Source of the DNA: Rotaria macrura
Taxonomy: Eukaryota; Rotifera; Eurotatoria; Philodinida; Philodinidae
DNA length: 64,000 nucleotides
Reading direction: 5' to 3'
Assembly: GCA_900239685.1 (NCBI GenBank)
Contig: OENT01000374.1
Span: 62,001-126,000 of the forward strand
Every line of letters starts with the position of its first letter. Position 1 is the stretch's first letter. Positions 47,787 through 61,397 of the stretch are shown one piece after another. The position numbers and the translations under genes are program-made. The notes under the pieces are model-generated. The model had not been told where the DNA came from. It searched no databases and saw nothing but the letters and a program-made list of their open reading frames with translations.

Positions 47787-49499
47787 ATGAACGACTTAAC
47801 ATTGGAATATGTACTAAGACGTTGCGGTGATTTCAGTCAATTTCAATGGATTCATTTTTCTCTTTTATGCATCATCAACTTTAGTAGTGGCATCACTGGA
47901 TTTTACTATGTTTTTGGACTTGCCGAGCCATCTTTCCGATGCCGACTTCCATCGACTGTCTGGCCTGGTGATAATGAATATCAACCTGTTAATGAAACTC
48001 ATCAAAACATGATTAATAAATATCTATTGAATTCGTCGAAATGTGAAAATATCAATAGAACATCTTGTCTTGACTTTGTCTACGATCAAAGTATTTACGG
48101 ACGAACATTTACAGAAGAAGCCAATTTCGTTTGCAGCAATGCAATGACGAAAACATGGCTGTCGACCGTTTACCAGATTGGAACGTAAGAGAAATATTCT
48201 CATCATTACTTTGTACGGTATTAAGCTTATTTTTTCTTTTCAATAGATTTACAGTTTTATTTACGGGACCTATAAGTGATAGAATTGGGCGAAGAAAAGT
48301 CCTACAAGTTCTAAGTGTTGGACTTTACATCACGACAGGTATTACTCAAGTGCTACTTCAATTCGTCAATATGAGCACCAATTCTAAGTAAACATGATGA
48401 ATATCGATGAATGACTTTCAAAATAATAATACATCAACTACATTTCTTTAGGTTCATACTCATGACTATCAATCAACTTGTATCAGGTATCGATGGCTAT
48501 GGAATAGCTTTTCTACTTATTATGGAATTAACATCATCTTCGCATACAAGTCTTGCTGCTGGTCTTTCTTTGGTTGCATATACCATCGGTGAATGCTTGT
48601 TCACTGTATTTGCTTTTTTATCACGTGACTGGCTCAATCTTAAATGGTTAACGAGTCTTTATTTTCTTCTCACGGTTCCCTATTTGTATTTCATACCTGA
48701 ATCACCCTATTGGTTGTTCAGTCAAAAGAAATACAATCAACTCGAAATTACTTTAAGAAATATTGCCACAACGAATGGACGTGAAGAAATCGAATGGCAT
48801 CCATATTACAGTAAACTAATAGATGAGAATAAAACATCAAAAGTTAATGTCTTTAAGGGAATGCAAAGAAAGCGAGAAAAAATTATACACTATTTACCAA
48901 GATTGATTATGTGTGGTTTTATTGAATTTGTCACGATGTTATTGTATACAGAGATCTCCTATGGACTTGGCGCCATGAGTGAAGCACTGAGTCCCTATAC
49001 AAATTTTGTTATTGGAGCTGTTGTTGAAGCTCTTGGATATTTGATCGCTGGGATTTTAACTGTTACCTTATTAGGACGAAAATATTCGCTAATCTTATTT
49101 CTACTATTAACATCAGTATGCAGTTTTGTGATGCCATTTGTCTTGAAAAGTTATCCCATTACAGCTATCATTATTTCACAAATTGGTAAATTATCCATTA
49201 GTGGTGCTGTATCAGCTTCGTGGCTTTTTGTGCCTGAACTTTTTCCAACAGCGATGCGAGGTTTGGCAAATGCTGTGTTTGTATTTATCGGTAGCTTTGG
49301 GTCGATCGTAGCACCTATTGTTGATACTGCTGCCGGCGATACATACAAGCACATCACGTTCTATGTTTACGCTGGATTGACATTAGTATTGGTTTGTCTA
49401 ATTACTACCTTGCCGGAGACCAGAAATAAATCGTTTGATACTGAAGAGAAACGTTATAGTAAAACTCACATCGATGATTATGTTGATGTTGAGAATTAG
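47787..49499 (+). CDS. SLC22-family organic ion transporter
   Basis: Exons 47787-48184, 48247-48387, 48452-49499; 528 residues, typical of SLC22. Start chosen at MNDLTLEYVLRRCGDFSQFQ because family members begin M-x-(F/D)-(D/E)-x-(L/I)...G-x-F-x-x-(F/Y)-Q; an in-frame ATG at 47736 would add 17 residues. Features: first helix at about 17-39; a large extracellular loop with cysteines and N-glycosylation sites ending YDQSIYGRTFTEEANFVC; the MFS signature GPISDRIGRRK (140-150); PESPYWL (262-268) before the central cytosolic loop; PELFPTAMRG (441-450); LPETRNKS (500-507) at the end. It would move organic cations, anions or carnitine-like solutes across the plasma membrane; the substrate cannot be told. 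Intact. Confidence 0.96.
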
Positions 49500-52101
49500 G
49501 TAAATCCTACTACGGTAAATAGAAATGCATAAGTTGATAGAAAACGAATCGAATCGTTACATTTCATATGGCCTCAAAACATAGAACAACTGGATGAAAT
49601 ATTCATTTTTAATTTAGTTTTCAATAATTTCTTTTTCGATCATGATTTTTCAAAAAAAAAAGAACTCAATCATATAACAGATTTTTATTTTTATAATAAA
49701 AAGTCTTTGCCTTGACATTTATAACATTAACTACCATAGTTATTGATTCACGAATGTTATTTTCTGTACCAATCAGCATATATTGACTGATAACAAACAT
49801 TTTTATTGTTGGTTGAAACAGACTACAAAAAAAAACAGGAAGAAACGTAAAATGCGGAGTATCCATCAGATATGGCTAGTCTATAAACGTAACGATACAG
49901 ATGATAAAATAAAATATTCTTACGTCAGATGGATCATTTTTTACAACTAGACAATATTTTAACACCTACTATGGTAAAATCAGTTCAAACATTTGATTTA
50001 TCGATATGAATAGAGTAATTTGAATTCCATTCATACACAGTTTTATTAATAATTGTCAAAAATATTTAAATGAAACTATATTAGTAGGCTAGTATCTATG
50101 AGAACATTTACAGTATGACACTTTCGAAAGTACATTTGAACTCGTACATAAGTGGAAAGAAAACGTTTTGTATCTTGACATTCTTATGCAACGGAGAGTG
50201 TTCAATATTTTAGCTTAATATATTTACGTATAACTTAACTTGTTTACAGTTGGCTACCGTTGATGAATTTTTTGAGATCAAATAAATATCATCGAATAAA
50301 AAACTTGAACGAATATCAGAATAGTCTTATGACGTAATTTCACTCTTTGCCCCTCTCTCTCTCTCTCTTTCATGAATGCTAAGGCTAAACATTTCATAGA
50401 GCAATAATCATAAATCATTCTGACTTCTTTTGTTCTACGTCGTTGACAATTACGATAGGCTATGTGATTAAACGTACAAGAAGGAGGGAAAATGAGCATT
50501 TTTCACTCGCAATCGAGAACCTCAATTGTCATCCAAACACGTTCACGTTTTCACGATTTTTCGTTCTCGTTCGGTGCTTCAACGCGTTTTGGAAAAATTT
50601 TGTATGCTTAGGAAGCATTGTTAGCATGTACGACTATTGACTGATTCACTCGCAATAAAATCGATGCCCATAGAAGTATGTTGAATCAGAACTCCTAAGT
50701 CATATTAAAACAGAAATCAACTTTTTAATTGCTTTTATTGTCTTCTAATTACATATTTTTAGAATATACTTGATATCTTGTCAAACGAAATTGATGTCTT
50801 CTGATTTCAAAGAGTTAAGCTTCAGAAGATTAAAAGGAACTATTTTACTTTTCAGTTCATCTTAAAGTTAATAGTTGATAAAACAAGAAAAACGATGATA
50901 CCGAAAGAAATGCAACTTTTTTAATTTTTTTAATATTGTGAATCAATAGTCATACGTAAATCTCTAGAATAGTTGATGAAATCAACTTCGTTTGAAGAAA
51001 CGCTATAAAAATGAAAATAAGTACAACACCTAGTAGAAAAGTAAAACAAACAATCAAATAGTTTATTGAATATGAAGTTTCTGAATCTTTATTAAGCGAT
51101 GCCTTTTCATAGTATGCTGATGAAAAACAGCACCCAATGAAACAACAACTTTTTGATATTTATGCTTTCTCATTCTTCATGATTTCGGCATATGTTTTGT
51201 TCAAAAAAATACTCCATGTCGATGAATCTCTTCATCGATGTAGCAACTATGTATAAAACGATTAAAGAAATAACGCGCAAATTTTAGTGTCGCGATTGAG
51301 TTTTGTTTATAAATGCCCCTCCCAATTTAGAAAGTTGCTATGTCGTTGAAATTTGATTGAAAGCGACAATTAAATTCAGCCATCCAGTTCTACTTTAGAT
51401 AAAATACAATGGATTTCATGGAACACTAAATTTTTACTTTCTTCAACTTTTGCTAAGCAAGCAAAACATTAAGGGGACACTTTAATCTGAAATGAAAGCT
51501 GACAAGAATAGGGTGGTCTATCAGAACTGCTTCAGTTCTCTTAATATTTAGGTACATCTTCTCGTTTTCTATCCTTTATATAACATATTATGAAAGAAAT
51601 TCGATTTAAACTATAGAGCGACAAAGTTTGTGAGCATGAACATGGATTTAGAAATTAGTATTATATGGATTGCTTCTGATCCAAATATTTACGACAGCGT
51701 TGGCTTGCTTCAAGCTTCAAGCTGGCGAGTTGTATTCTTTCATGAGACAGAGGCGGCACTATCTACTGTACAAAAACAACAGAAATAAAACCAGAAAATA
51801 TCTTATGTATGATTACAAGCACGGTGGACGACGAGAGAGACAACATCTCAATGGACTGGAAATGTTGCACGTGAGAAACACAATGTACAAGCAAGTTAAA
51901 TAAAACCAGTGTGCGTTGATGGCTGTGATTAGTTTGACCGCCGATGTGCAACTATTTGTAAGAATCACTGTTGATTTTGCCAATGGGAACAGTCATAATT
52001 TATAACTTGAAATTATTGAGCGACTGAAAACAACGTATCTGAGGAGAATGTAAGATCAAAGATAAGATAATTTTTCTCAAGCGTGTGATAGCGATTTCGA
52101 A
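49500..52101. other. gene desert, first part
   Basis: No gene recognised. A CT microsatellite at about 50351-50368 and AT-rich sequence otherwise. Confidence 0.5.
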
Positions 52102-52317
52102 TAGGGGTGGCACTTTTCCTTTTCTTTCTAAGGAAAGTTAAACTTTCTTTTCGATTTTTTAAAAGTATTTTCTGAATTGAGCAGCATCAGTTGCATTATT
52201 TTCTTCCATGAAATATGAAAAACGGTAAAGAAAGTATTCGAATTTACTTTCTTCTAAAGAAAACTTGAATGTTAAAAAGCTTTCCTTCCCCAAAGGAGAG
52301 TGAAAGTGCCACCTCTA
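52102..52317. mobile_element. hAT-type MITE with perfect 8-bp TSD
   Basis: 216 bp, ends TAGGGGTGGCACTTT and AAAGTGCCACCTCTA. ATTTCGAA flanks both sides (52094-52101 and 52318-52325). The interior is rich in CTTTC/GAAAG and inverted-repeat-like; non-coding. Confidence 0.9.
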
Positions 52318-52734
52318 ATTTCGAAAAAGCATTAGAGATCAAAATCAAATTTTAAAATACTGTATAAGAAAAACAACTCGAATAGATCCATGTAAAATTT
52401 TAATGCTTTGTATTCAAATCATGTTCGATTGAGTTTTAGTTGTAAAATGATATTCACTAGAGATTAGAAAAGGTAAAAATTCAAATGGGACAAGTCTTTG
52501 ATAGTGCGTTATCCTTGTCTAACAAACGTAATTTCCTGATTCAAAGAGCCTTTCAAGACATAAATAATCATTTATTGTGAAACACTAGAAAATACCGATG
52601 CATCTTAAAACAACATTTTCCCATATTTCCTCACTACTTTGCTTGTAATTCGACAGCTACAAACTTGTTTCACCCGATGCATAATCAGTTGTAATTGATA
52701 TGATAGAATTCACTAGTTTATTCGTTACTTTAGA

Positions 52735-53359
52735 GTCATTTCTCATTGGCATTGCTGGTCCATCTGGTGTTGCAAAGACGACGTACGCAAAGCAACCGAA
52801 TCATTTTCTCCGATCTCATTGGATCAGTTCTTTTAAGAATCAATCCACATTAATCATGCTGTTCTTGGCATAATCACAACCCGAGAACAATCGACATCGA
52901 TAGATATCAACGGCTTGTTTACTTCAATCCGAGATATTAAAAACGAACGGAATAAACTTTTATTGGATAGGTCGCAACTTGACAACGATGGAAAAGAAAC
53001 TACAGATGTAGTTGTCGAAGTTTTTTTTCTTTTGCGTTGTCCAATAACTTAACATCAATATTTGATATTCGAATTTTCCTCAAGTCAGTATTAGTTCTTT
53101 GCCGCATGCAGTGTTTTCGGTGACAACTTAGAATTAATCCAAAAGTATTTGATTCAAAAGTAGAAATTCGGCCTGATTTTTTTGAATAGTATGATAATTT
53201 GATGTGGACTGAATATTTGAAACAGTGTGACTTACAAAGAACCTGTGGAGAAAAAGTATTCGAACCCAAAGAATATGAAAATATATTCTATGGAAATCTT
53301 GACGTTTACGTTGGTAAACGATTGCAAGAAATCATTACTTCGAAAATTAATAAATAGTG
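52735..53359 (+). pseudogene. P-loop kinase-like pseudogene
   Basis: 52740-52860 encodes FLIGIAGPSGVAKTTYAKQ, a degenerate Walker A motif as in uridine kinase/phosphoribulokinase-like proteins (normally GPSGxGKT; here the Gly before Lys is Ala). After stops, other frames give SIDINGLFTSIRDIKNERNK (about 52900-52970) and, at 53190-53359, CGEKVFEPKEYENIFYGNLD to GKRLQEIITSKINK and a stop. Several frame changes and internal stops show a dead copy. The exact kinase type is uncertain. Confidence 0.5.
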
Positions 53360-56300
53360 TTCGATCAACAATTCTTGTTCAATCTTAGACAGCTCATCTA
53401 CTGTCGACATTTTTAAATACCTTCCTAGTATGAGCAATATATACGATATATCACTCTCATTGATAAGAAGACAATAAACGGATCATGTGCTTGGTGTCAT
53501 ACTCAATTATCATAGTGGAAAAATGAATCGATCGTATAGATTTTCAACAACAAATGTATTTTCACTCCGTATCCTAAGTACATGACGATAATTACGCATT
53601 CTTGTTTACATGAATACATGGAAGAAAAGAAGAAATTCACAGCAGGGATCGAAATTAATCAGAAAATTTCAACTTGATACTATTCAAATAAGTAGAGAAT
53701 CTACACTTCGATCCTATTAGATTTGATTCGAGCCTATAATTGGCATTCACGCTCATGTTTGCATGTATCAGAATATTTTCTTTTACGAAATCATGTACAG
53801 GTTAACATGATTCGAACTTCTACATCGTTTAAAAAACAGTCCGCTTCATGGTCCATTTGTAAACGTTCGTTTAATGTGAGCGAGCTCATAGCCGTTATAT
53901 AAACATTTGAAATAGCAAATGACTCAGTGTTTATATGGAAGATGTGAATTGACATTTTTCGAGATGTATTCAAGAGAAAATTGGAAGGGGTCATGCATAG
54001 GTTATAGTTAAAAATTTTGACGTTGGACATAACCGAGTGCATCATTGTTACAACATACTTGAACTTTAATGATAAAAGTATACAAAGTGTTAATCGTCAT
54101 ACCTTTTAAAATGAAAAAAAAAAATTTATTGTCTAAAATTTTCTATTATTTCTTTGTGTTTTCTACCGAGTGAAATCTTCATTCGAGATAGATTAAAAAC
54201 AGCGCAATTTATTTTCTTCCCATTCTAATTTCATGATTAAACAGTCAATAGTAAAATTAGAACAAGTTTTTCTACATGACGGATTCTTCTATAAATAAAG
54301 TAAATAGACAAGTCAATGTATTTCTGTAAAAGAGTAGTTTCTGTTTTTATTCTAATCTGATCTCAATGCACGTGCTTGTGCTCAGATATTTAAGCAATTA
54401 AAAAGTATCTGCTTCAAATAACAGCATCAGTTTTCACGCTCCTGTTTCCTTCAGATGAATTTTTCTCTTAAAAAAGAAATACGAAGATTTAGCAGACAGT
54501 AGAGGATCAATTATGAATAGTAGCCAAATGGATGTGTCTTACTTGAAGTTTTCCTGGTCCCATCTGTGACAAGTACCGATTACTTTATCCGTTACACATC
54601 CTCTTGCAATTCTATTGTGAACTATTTGCAAGTCGCATCCTTTAATCAGTATGTATATTTTTTCTATGATACTTTAATTTAGAATATCATCTTAAATTAG
54701 TTTTCATTTACCCAATGATGGCAATTTTTAACAACACCATCCATTGAATGCATATTTATCTTCAAGAGTAGACAATATTGCTCATTTAATACTTATAGTC
54801 CGTAGGAGTTCACTCTCTGAAGTTGAACCTATACGTAGTAAACATTTCAGTCGATGCCGATTGTTGAAGAACTATCTAATTACAATTCAGTTCGATGTCT
54901 TCTACATAACACATTATTTATTACTATGATTACAATTATTAGAATACGTGAATCAATTTTATGAGAAAAGTTTGTTTTCAACAATCAGTGTACTTCATAT
55001 GAAATTTGAATTTAAATGTTACTTATTAACTGTAAGACCAGAAAAAGAAACTATACGGTGTGATAATGAAACAGAATCTACACACTGTTACATGTGCTAA
55101 AAGAGAAAACATAGTTTGTACGCTACACACAATCATGGGTATCCCGACCGATAGAGAGGGGTCAGATGATTTCATTCCTCAATCATCAAACGTGACAAAT
55201 TTTTTGTTCGTGTGAACTCGAACATTTTCTTGCATTTGTTTAGCAAAAGTAATTTTACAACTGCCCAACAATTTTTTAAATTTGGTTTTCTTTTCCGAAA
55301 CAATTCGCAGCGCCCTCCGCCCCCCCCCCCTCTTTTCTCTAGGTTGGTTGCCCGAGGTATCCTTGTAAACAATGAATTTTCGTTTTATACTGTGTTTTGA
55401 ACAGAGTTTCAAGCCTTTAAGCTTGAAACAGGTTTATCTATTTAACATGATCAGACTATACATACAAACATCTCGTCCAATAAAATAAAAGCTGGCACCG
55501 GTATCATAGAGGCGCTATTGCTTCTTCCATGTCAGTGTACACAAGTTGTAGATTTTTCACCTAACTGAAAATCAGTTTTTCAACTATATCTATCTTTTGA
55601 TGTTCTATAGTGATTTTTTTCCTGCTCTCGTATTTACCTATTGACATACTGATAAATCATAGTATTTGATGAATATATTAGTTGATATCTTTTATTTTCT
55701 TTTGTAATTTAAACGCACATTACTTTTACGCATTATAGATTTTCAAGGGTTTATTAAAGTGAAAAATTGTTCTACAAAAAAAAATACATTTTCAGATTTC
55801 AATTAAGAACTTTGCATAAGGCTGTAGAATAATCATCGATCAAGAGATATAACGAAAAGATATTTGAATAAATACTCATCTCAAACGATATAATTCTACA
55901 TTTTTATGCAATAATGAAGATCAACTGTAGCTTGTACTTTTTTCAATCTGTTTAATGAAAAAAGAAGAGATTGATTACACAGCACTTGTCTTATTGATGT
56001 TGCCGTAATAATCTATCGTTATCAATAAAATTGCACATCTGTCTTGAATAACAGTTACGAATTGTGTGATTTTTGAAAATTTCAAAGAGTGTCTCAAGAT
56101 AAAATGATTTTGATTCTTTCAGTTTAATTTTCATATGAATTTTAATGAAATTTTTTCTTTCAAGTTTTTGAGCCTTATGCCTTGTTAAGAATGACTCACA
56201 AATCTTAATGACTAACTTTATTCATTAAAAGCTGATTAAAAGTTACGATATGAGATTAGCAGCATTTTTACTTTTAGAAAGTTTCTCGTCGCTGATATAT

Positions 56301-58278
56301 TCTCATTCAAAATTACAAAAAAGAAATATTTGAAAACATTAGTAATTCTCAAAGTCAGATTTAATGTTCATCTAAGTACTTCGGGTTAATGTTGATGTAA
56401 AACTAGAGAGCATACATAACATTTAGTTTTCTCTTTCATCTAAATTATTCACTCATTTTGAATAGTACGTTATATTCTTCAAGTAGAATTTCGAGGCTTA
56501 TTAACATTCAGTATGAATACTAAATAAGGAATGAGTTATGTAATTTAATGCCATAGGCTAACTACATTTATGTGTTTTCTTTTTGAGAATCAATCCTCTA
56601 GAATCGCACTATCAATAATTTCTCCGAGAGAATTAAATCAATGAATAATAGCACACTTTACACGTAATTCACTTGGGGATTTACAATTGATTAGAAGGTA
56701 AGGTTCGGATGCTGCTATTCATAATAGAAGTGTACTCAAAAAAATTTCTTTAGTGAGGCTTTTTCATAACTAATAATTGATAAGAGATAGAAACAGTCAC
56801 TTCACAATTCGAAAGAATAAAACAGTGTGTTAATAACTCGCTGAGACATTCTATTATGCAATCTGTTGCATTAATCAGACGATTAAACATCGACATAATA
56901 CAAAATGGTACTTTGAATCATCGATGAAACAGAATAACTTAGCCGAGTAATAGAAGAAAAACACTCTTTCGAGAGTTATTCAGACATTAGCGTCATCGAA
57001 TAAGAAACATGAGATGGTTTTTTTTCTCATTCTTTCGCTTTTTACTTCTATCCGTCATAGCTACAATAACAGTTCTAACTCTTTCTTCTTCATCTTATTC
57101 TTGTATTCGTTCGTTGTCTTAAGTATATTTTTCTGTTGTTTTTCCATTGCTTTCTAGGAACAAACACATGAAAATACATTGCCAACCGTTTATTGATTTC
57201 TACGATTCGTGCTTTCATCATACTATTACATTTGATACAAGTAACAATTGTTTTCTTGCCAAATCGATTATTTTCCGTCGTCTTGTTTTTCCTATAAAAT
57301 GAGGAATAAATCAAAGTAAAACAAGTAACATATTTTTCTTTTCTGGCAAGAATTATCGTGAACTAGAAATCAGTTAACTCATGTTGTGTAGAATTTACAA
57401 GCATTTTTAGAAAAAAGCATCGAGTTTACTACAGTTAAAGTCCTAAGTTTTGTGACTGTTCAGGAACGGTATTATAAATAGGAATGGCTTGAATCGATCA
57501 AACTGTGCTAATTAACAAATGCAAAAAGTGTCCAATCTTATGGAAGTTCAGTTTTAATTATTTTAGACACTTGTAACAATTCCATCGATGCTTGATTTAT
57601 TAGAATAGATGCCTGACTATTTTAAGAAGTTGCGATTTATCGGATGAGTAATTAGTACACAGTTCACTTCATCATTTTTTAATTAATACTTAAAATCTAC
57701 ACATGCAAAATAGTTTACTTATAAAATAAGAAAAGGAATTTAATTTTGAATCATTGCTGCTAATAAAAACAGATTTTTATTAGCAGCAATCTATTGCATT
57801 TAAAAGCAAAATTGTCGACTATTAAAAATGTTTTCATTTCACCTAGTAATTTGCATTGCATCAATCAAGCTGAAGAACAATTTGTGATTTCCATGTGCTA
57901 TTACTAATATTCCCTCGATTAAAATTGTTTTTTTTTCTCCTTTCTATTCTGTTTATTGATCGTTGACGAGTCATATTTTATGATTTAATGATTGTTTTTT
58001 CATTTTGTGGAACAGAATTAGGTGAAAATTGCATCGCATTTGACATGTTTAATTTGAGTGTATTCGTACTGTAGAGATGGAAAAAGAAATTGCGCGTTAT
58101 TGTCGATGAGGAGTAGTGTGCTTTTTCATTTATACATCTTATATGTACGAAAAAGTACTTAGATTATTAGAAAAAAAGTTCCGAAAAGAAATCTATTGAA
58201 TTTAAATTATATTTTAGATAACTTTTTTCATTGATCTAAAACAATTAATTGCTTCTAAAATCTATAATATTCATAACA
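53360..58278. other. gene desert, second part
   Basis: AT-rich, no gene recognised. It includes a C-homopolymer at about 55319-55330 and a perfect 17-bp hairpin at 57753-57790. Confidence 0.5.
57753..57790. repeat. perfect 17-bp hairpin
   Basis: ATTGCTGCTAATAAAAA (57753-57769) and its exact reverse complement (57774-57790), 4-nt loop CAGA. About 490 bp upstream of the scramblase start. It could fold in RNA or be a MITE remnant. Confidence 0.85.
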
Positions 58279-59971
58279 ATGAATGTAGAAGAATCACAAG
58301 AAAAGATCACATCATCCAACATCGATCAAATTACACCATTGTTGCCTTCAATTGTGAATACACATGGACTAGACTGTCTTAGGATGAGCAATTCGTTGTC
58401 TGTTAAACAACTTCCTTCGTTGAGTGAAAGTACGACAGATTTGAACAGTAGTTTTTATCTTCTGAATTATAAGTTTGTTTTGTTAATTATTTTAGTTATA
58501 ATTGGCATTGCATCTGAAGCTAAATTTGATATTTACAATGAAAACAACGTTCGAATATTACAAGCTTTAGAAAGTAAATCAAATTAATTATAATGTTGAT
58601 TTTCAGTGTGTCTTATTACATTTGAAAAGCTTCAACATTTTGGCAACGTTTTTGCTGTACAACTAGACGACGATTTTCATTACGTATTATCGACCAAAAT
58701 AATCAGGTAACTAATTATACTTGAAACAATTTTCATTTAAAAATGCTCCTCTAAATAATTAGGATGTCATGGTTGTTAAACGTGAATTTAAATGTTGTTC
58801 AGGATGTTGTTGGTGTGCTAATACACGATGTTGTAGTCAAGAAGTCACAGTTGAATCACCACCGGGAAATTTCATCGGTACTGTATCGCAAGAGTAAGAA
58901 ATTATATTTTCTATCAAAATAGCAATGAAATCGATTTTATGAGATATTTTTCGTACGTAGAGGAAGTTGTTGTCGACCAATTTTCGCAATCAAAGATGAT
59001 AATGATAATCATCGTCTTACTGTACGTGGTCCTGTCTTGGGTTGTGATGGACCATTGAGTTGTCGTTGTGAAAATAAATTTGCAGTAAGGAATGTTTTTG
59101 TTTTCAAAATTAATGTGAACATGAAAATTGAATTTATTTCCATCCTATGCATTTCATCGGTAATAGAACTCTAAGTTGACCATTGTCAAATGTCTTATAA
59201 ATACTAGTTAGTGAAATTATCAAGTCTAATTTTTAGAACTTGTAATAAAAAATTCATCTAGGCTGATTCTATTCTATGCAATATTATTTTCTCGTTTACA
59301 AAACGATGTAGCGAAATACTTTTCAACTTCCAACGATTCTAACTCTACTTATTTCTACATCTAATGAAACTATCTGCAGTAGAAAAAGATATACGTTCTC
59401 TCCTGTACAAGTCTGAAATCAAGTCACTTTATTTGAATTGAAGCAGATATATAATAGTCAATATTAATATTATCTGAAGATTTTTCATTTTCAGCAACAT
59501 ACAACGAATTAAAAAGCGAAGAAATCGTTTCAAAATGTTTTTCCTTTGAATCGTCATTCAAAAATAAGGAAAAAAGAGAGCATAGTTTTAAGTTCAAATG
59601 TTTGTTCTGTATTTATGCTAATTTTATATTGCAATACATTTGTTTCATTATAGTTAATTGGTACAGATGGAGTCACAGAAATCGGAGCTATCTACAAAAA
59701 ATATCGTGGCTTATTAAAAGAAGCAGTAACAAGTGCTGATGCATTTCTACTTGAAAGTAAGTTCATTGATGATATTGAAAAAAACACCTCTTTTTTATCA
59801 ATTTTTTAAAGTTCCTTTGGATCTTGATGTTAAAATGAAAGCACTCTCACTTGCTGCTCTCTTTCTCATCGTAAGTTTTATTTTAAATGCTTACTCATTA
59901 TTTTCTAAACTCGGATCTTAAACTGATTGCAGGACTTTATGATCTTTTCAGCTGTTCCCAGTAATAATTAA
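58279..59971 (+). CDS. PLSCR: phospholipid scramblase
   Basis: Eight exons: 58279-58429, 58496-58573, 58630-58706, 58763-58893, 58961-59084, 59654-59756, 59812-59870, 59933-59971; 253 residues. The family order is clear: GLDCL....SVKQLPSLSEIIIG (lead), KFDIYNENN, FCCTTRRRFSLRIIDQNNQ, a palmitoylatable Cys cluster KCCSGCCWCANTRCC (about 112-126), SPPGNFIGTVSQ, CCRPIFAIKDD, RGPVLGCDGP, GAIYKKYRGLLKEAVTSADA, IPLDLDVKMKA and a C-terminal helix ALSLAALFLIDFMIF (about 232-246). Such proteins move lipids between bilayer leaflets in a calcium-dependent way or act as membrane-anchored regulators. The N-terminal proline-rich segment of vertebrate PLSCR1 is short or absent. The intron at 59085-59653 is longer (569 bp). 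The exon 3 acceptor (58629) was chosen by frame and homology and is weaker than the rest. Confidence 0.93.
58430..58495 (+). other. 66-bp scramblase intron that reads through in frame
   Basis: GTACGA...TTTTAG, phase 1. It is a multiple of three with no in-frame stop, so retention would add 22 residues rich in hydrophobics (KFVLLIILV). Splicing gives the family-like KQLPSLSEIIIGIASEAKFD, hence the intron call. Confidence 0.7.
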
Positions 59972-60592
59972 TTTTTCATATAATATTGTATCTTATACCG
60001 ATTTCTTTAAGTATTTTCACTGTTTGTTCTCATTTATATGAATTATACTCAATTTATTGTACATCATTTTGATCAATATTAAAATAAATACATAGCTAAA
60101 ACTAGTTGTCTACAAAGCTCAACGTTTAATATGTTTTGTAAGCTTTGTTATGAATAAGCTTGCACCACAGGCGTCAGTATTAGAATGAATACGATAGAAA
60201 AGCATCGTTAAAGTAAGAAGATGCAGCCTACATTTAATCAATGACTCTTCAAATATATATGGCACGTATGTCAAATTCATTTTGATTTTAAAAGAAATTC
60301 GCCGAGACTTCTTTCCTTCAACAAATGAACTATTCCGTAGAACTCAAAGATTGTAAATTACATTAATAACAAGGTTTAGAGATCTGCAGGGATTTCTTTA
60401 AAAATTCTCATCTATATAAATGATTGATATCAAGTATGGTTTTGAAAAATTCTCAGCAGATATCATGTGAACAAAAGTATGATTTCATTAAACTAGAGCT
60501 GTTAGAAATGACCGATGTCGATCTTTTCAAGTATTGCTAATCATAGAGATAATACACTTATTAGATCCAGAGATTCCCGTGATGGTGGTGGT
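59972..60592. other. intergenic between scramblase and hAT relic
   Basis: AT-rich; AATAAATA at about 60082-60089 may serve as polyadenylation signal for the scramblase gene. Nothing else recognised. Confidence 0.5.
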
Positions 60593-60819
60593 CAGAGACC
60601 GAAACGGGACGGGTAAGGCTTTGCTTGAGCTTGAAGGAGCAGGGCGGGGTCGGGCAAAATTCAATCCCTGGCATTTCCCCGTTCTCCAGTTCCACTATAA
60701 AAACGTTCATGTTTATAAATACATATAATCATCAAAACAAAAGATTTTGCTTTCATTTATGACCAGCATTTGAGTGCATATAGAAGTGAAATTTTCTGCG
60801 AAACGTTCGCTGTCTGAAT

Positions 60820-61358
60820 TGAATTCAATGTTCAACATCGAGGAAGAAGACACACGAGGATCCTTTCTGCATCCGAGGTTCAAAACATTAGTGTCACCAA
60901 CGGCAGCTTAGAAATCAGAGTGTTATCGAACGCGTCATGCATTAATGCCGAAAGGAAATTTTTGCGTCCACATTCGATGGTCACAATGAACCACCAAGAA
61001 AAAAGCAAAAGAATTTTCTAGAACAATTGATGGATGACGAAGTAATAAAAGCAAAATGTAAAAACACAACAGCAGCAAAAGACGAACTCGATATTTATAT
61101 CGATTTTAAGGTGAATGAACATAAGAATTATGCAAATAAATTATTATTTGGAAAGAATACCAGAATATGTTTGCATATCTCTCGAAGTTAGCACGTCGAA
61201 TATATTCTGTCGCGTGCAGTTCGGTTGCTGTTGAAAGAGAGTTTTCGGCAGTAGGCCAAATCGTCAATCAAAGGAGATTTAATCTGGACCGACCAACTGT
61301 TAACATTAACGATATATTCTATCTTTGCTCAATAGAGAACTGCAAAAAGATTGATTGA
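60820..61358 (+). pseudogene. hAT transposase C-terminus
   Basis: Broken frames in order: FNIEEEDTRGSFLHPRFKTL (60832-60891), then NEPPRKKQKNFLEQLMDDE and DELDIYIDF (about 60985-61110), then 61167-61358 with YLSKLARRIYSVACSSVAVE, REFSAVGQIVNQRR and the end of the hAT dimerisation domain. At least two frameshifts; the N-terminal and most catalytic parts are missing. Confidence 0.75.
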
Positions 61359-61397
61359 TCTCGAGAAACATATTTTTGAGCTCATATCAGCTGAGCC

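Noticed and set aside
49500-58278. CRISPR-like or tandem array in the gene desert
   Set aside because: No regularly spaced repeats were found; only microsatellites and single elements.
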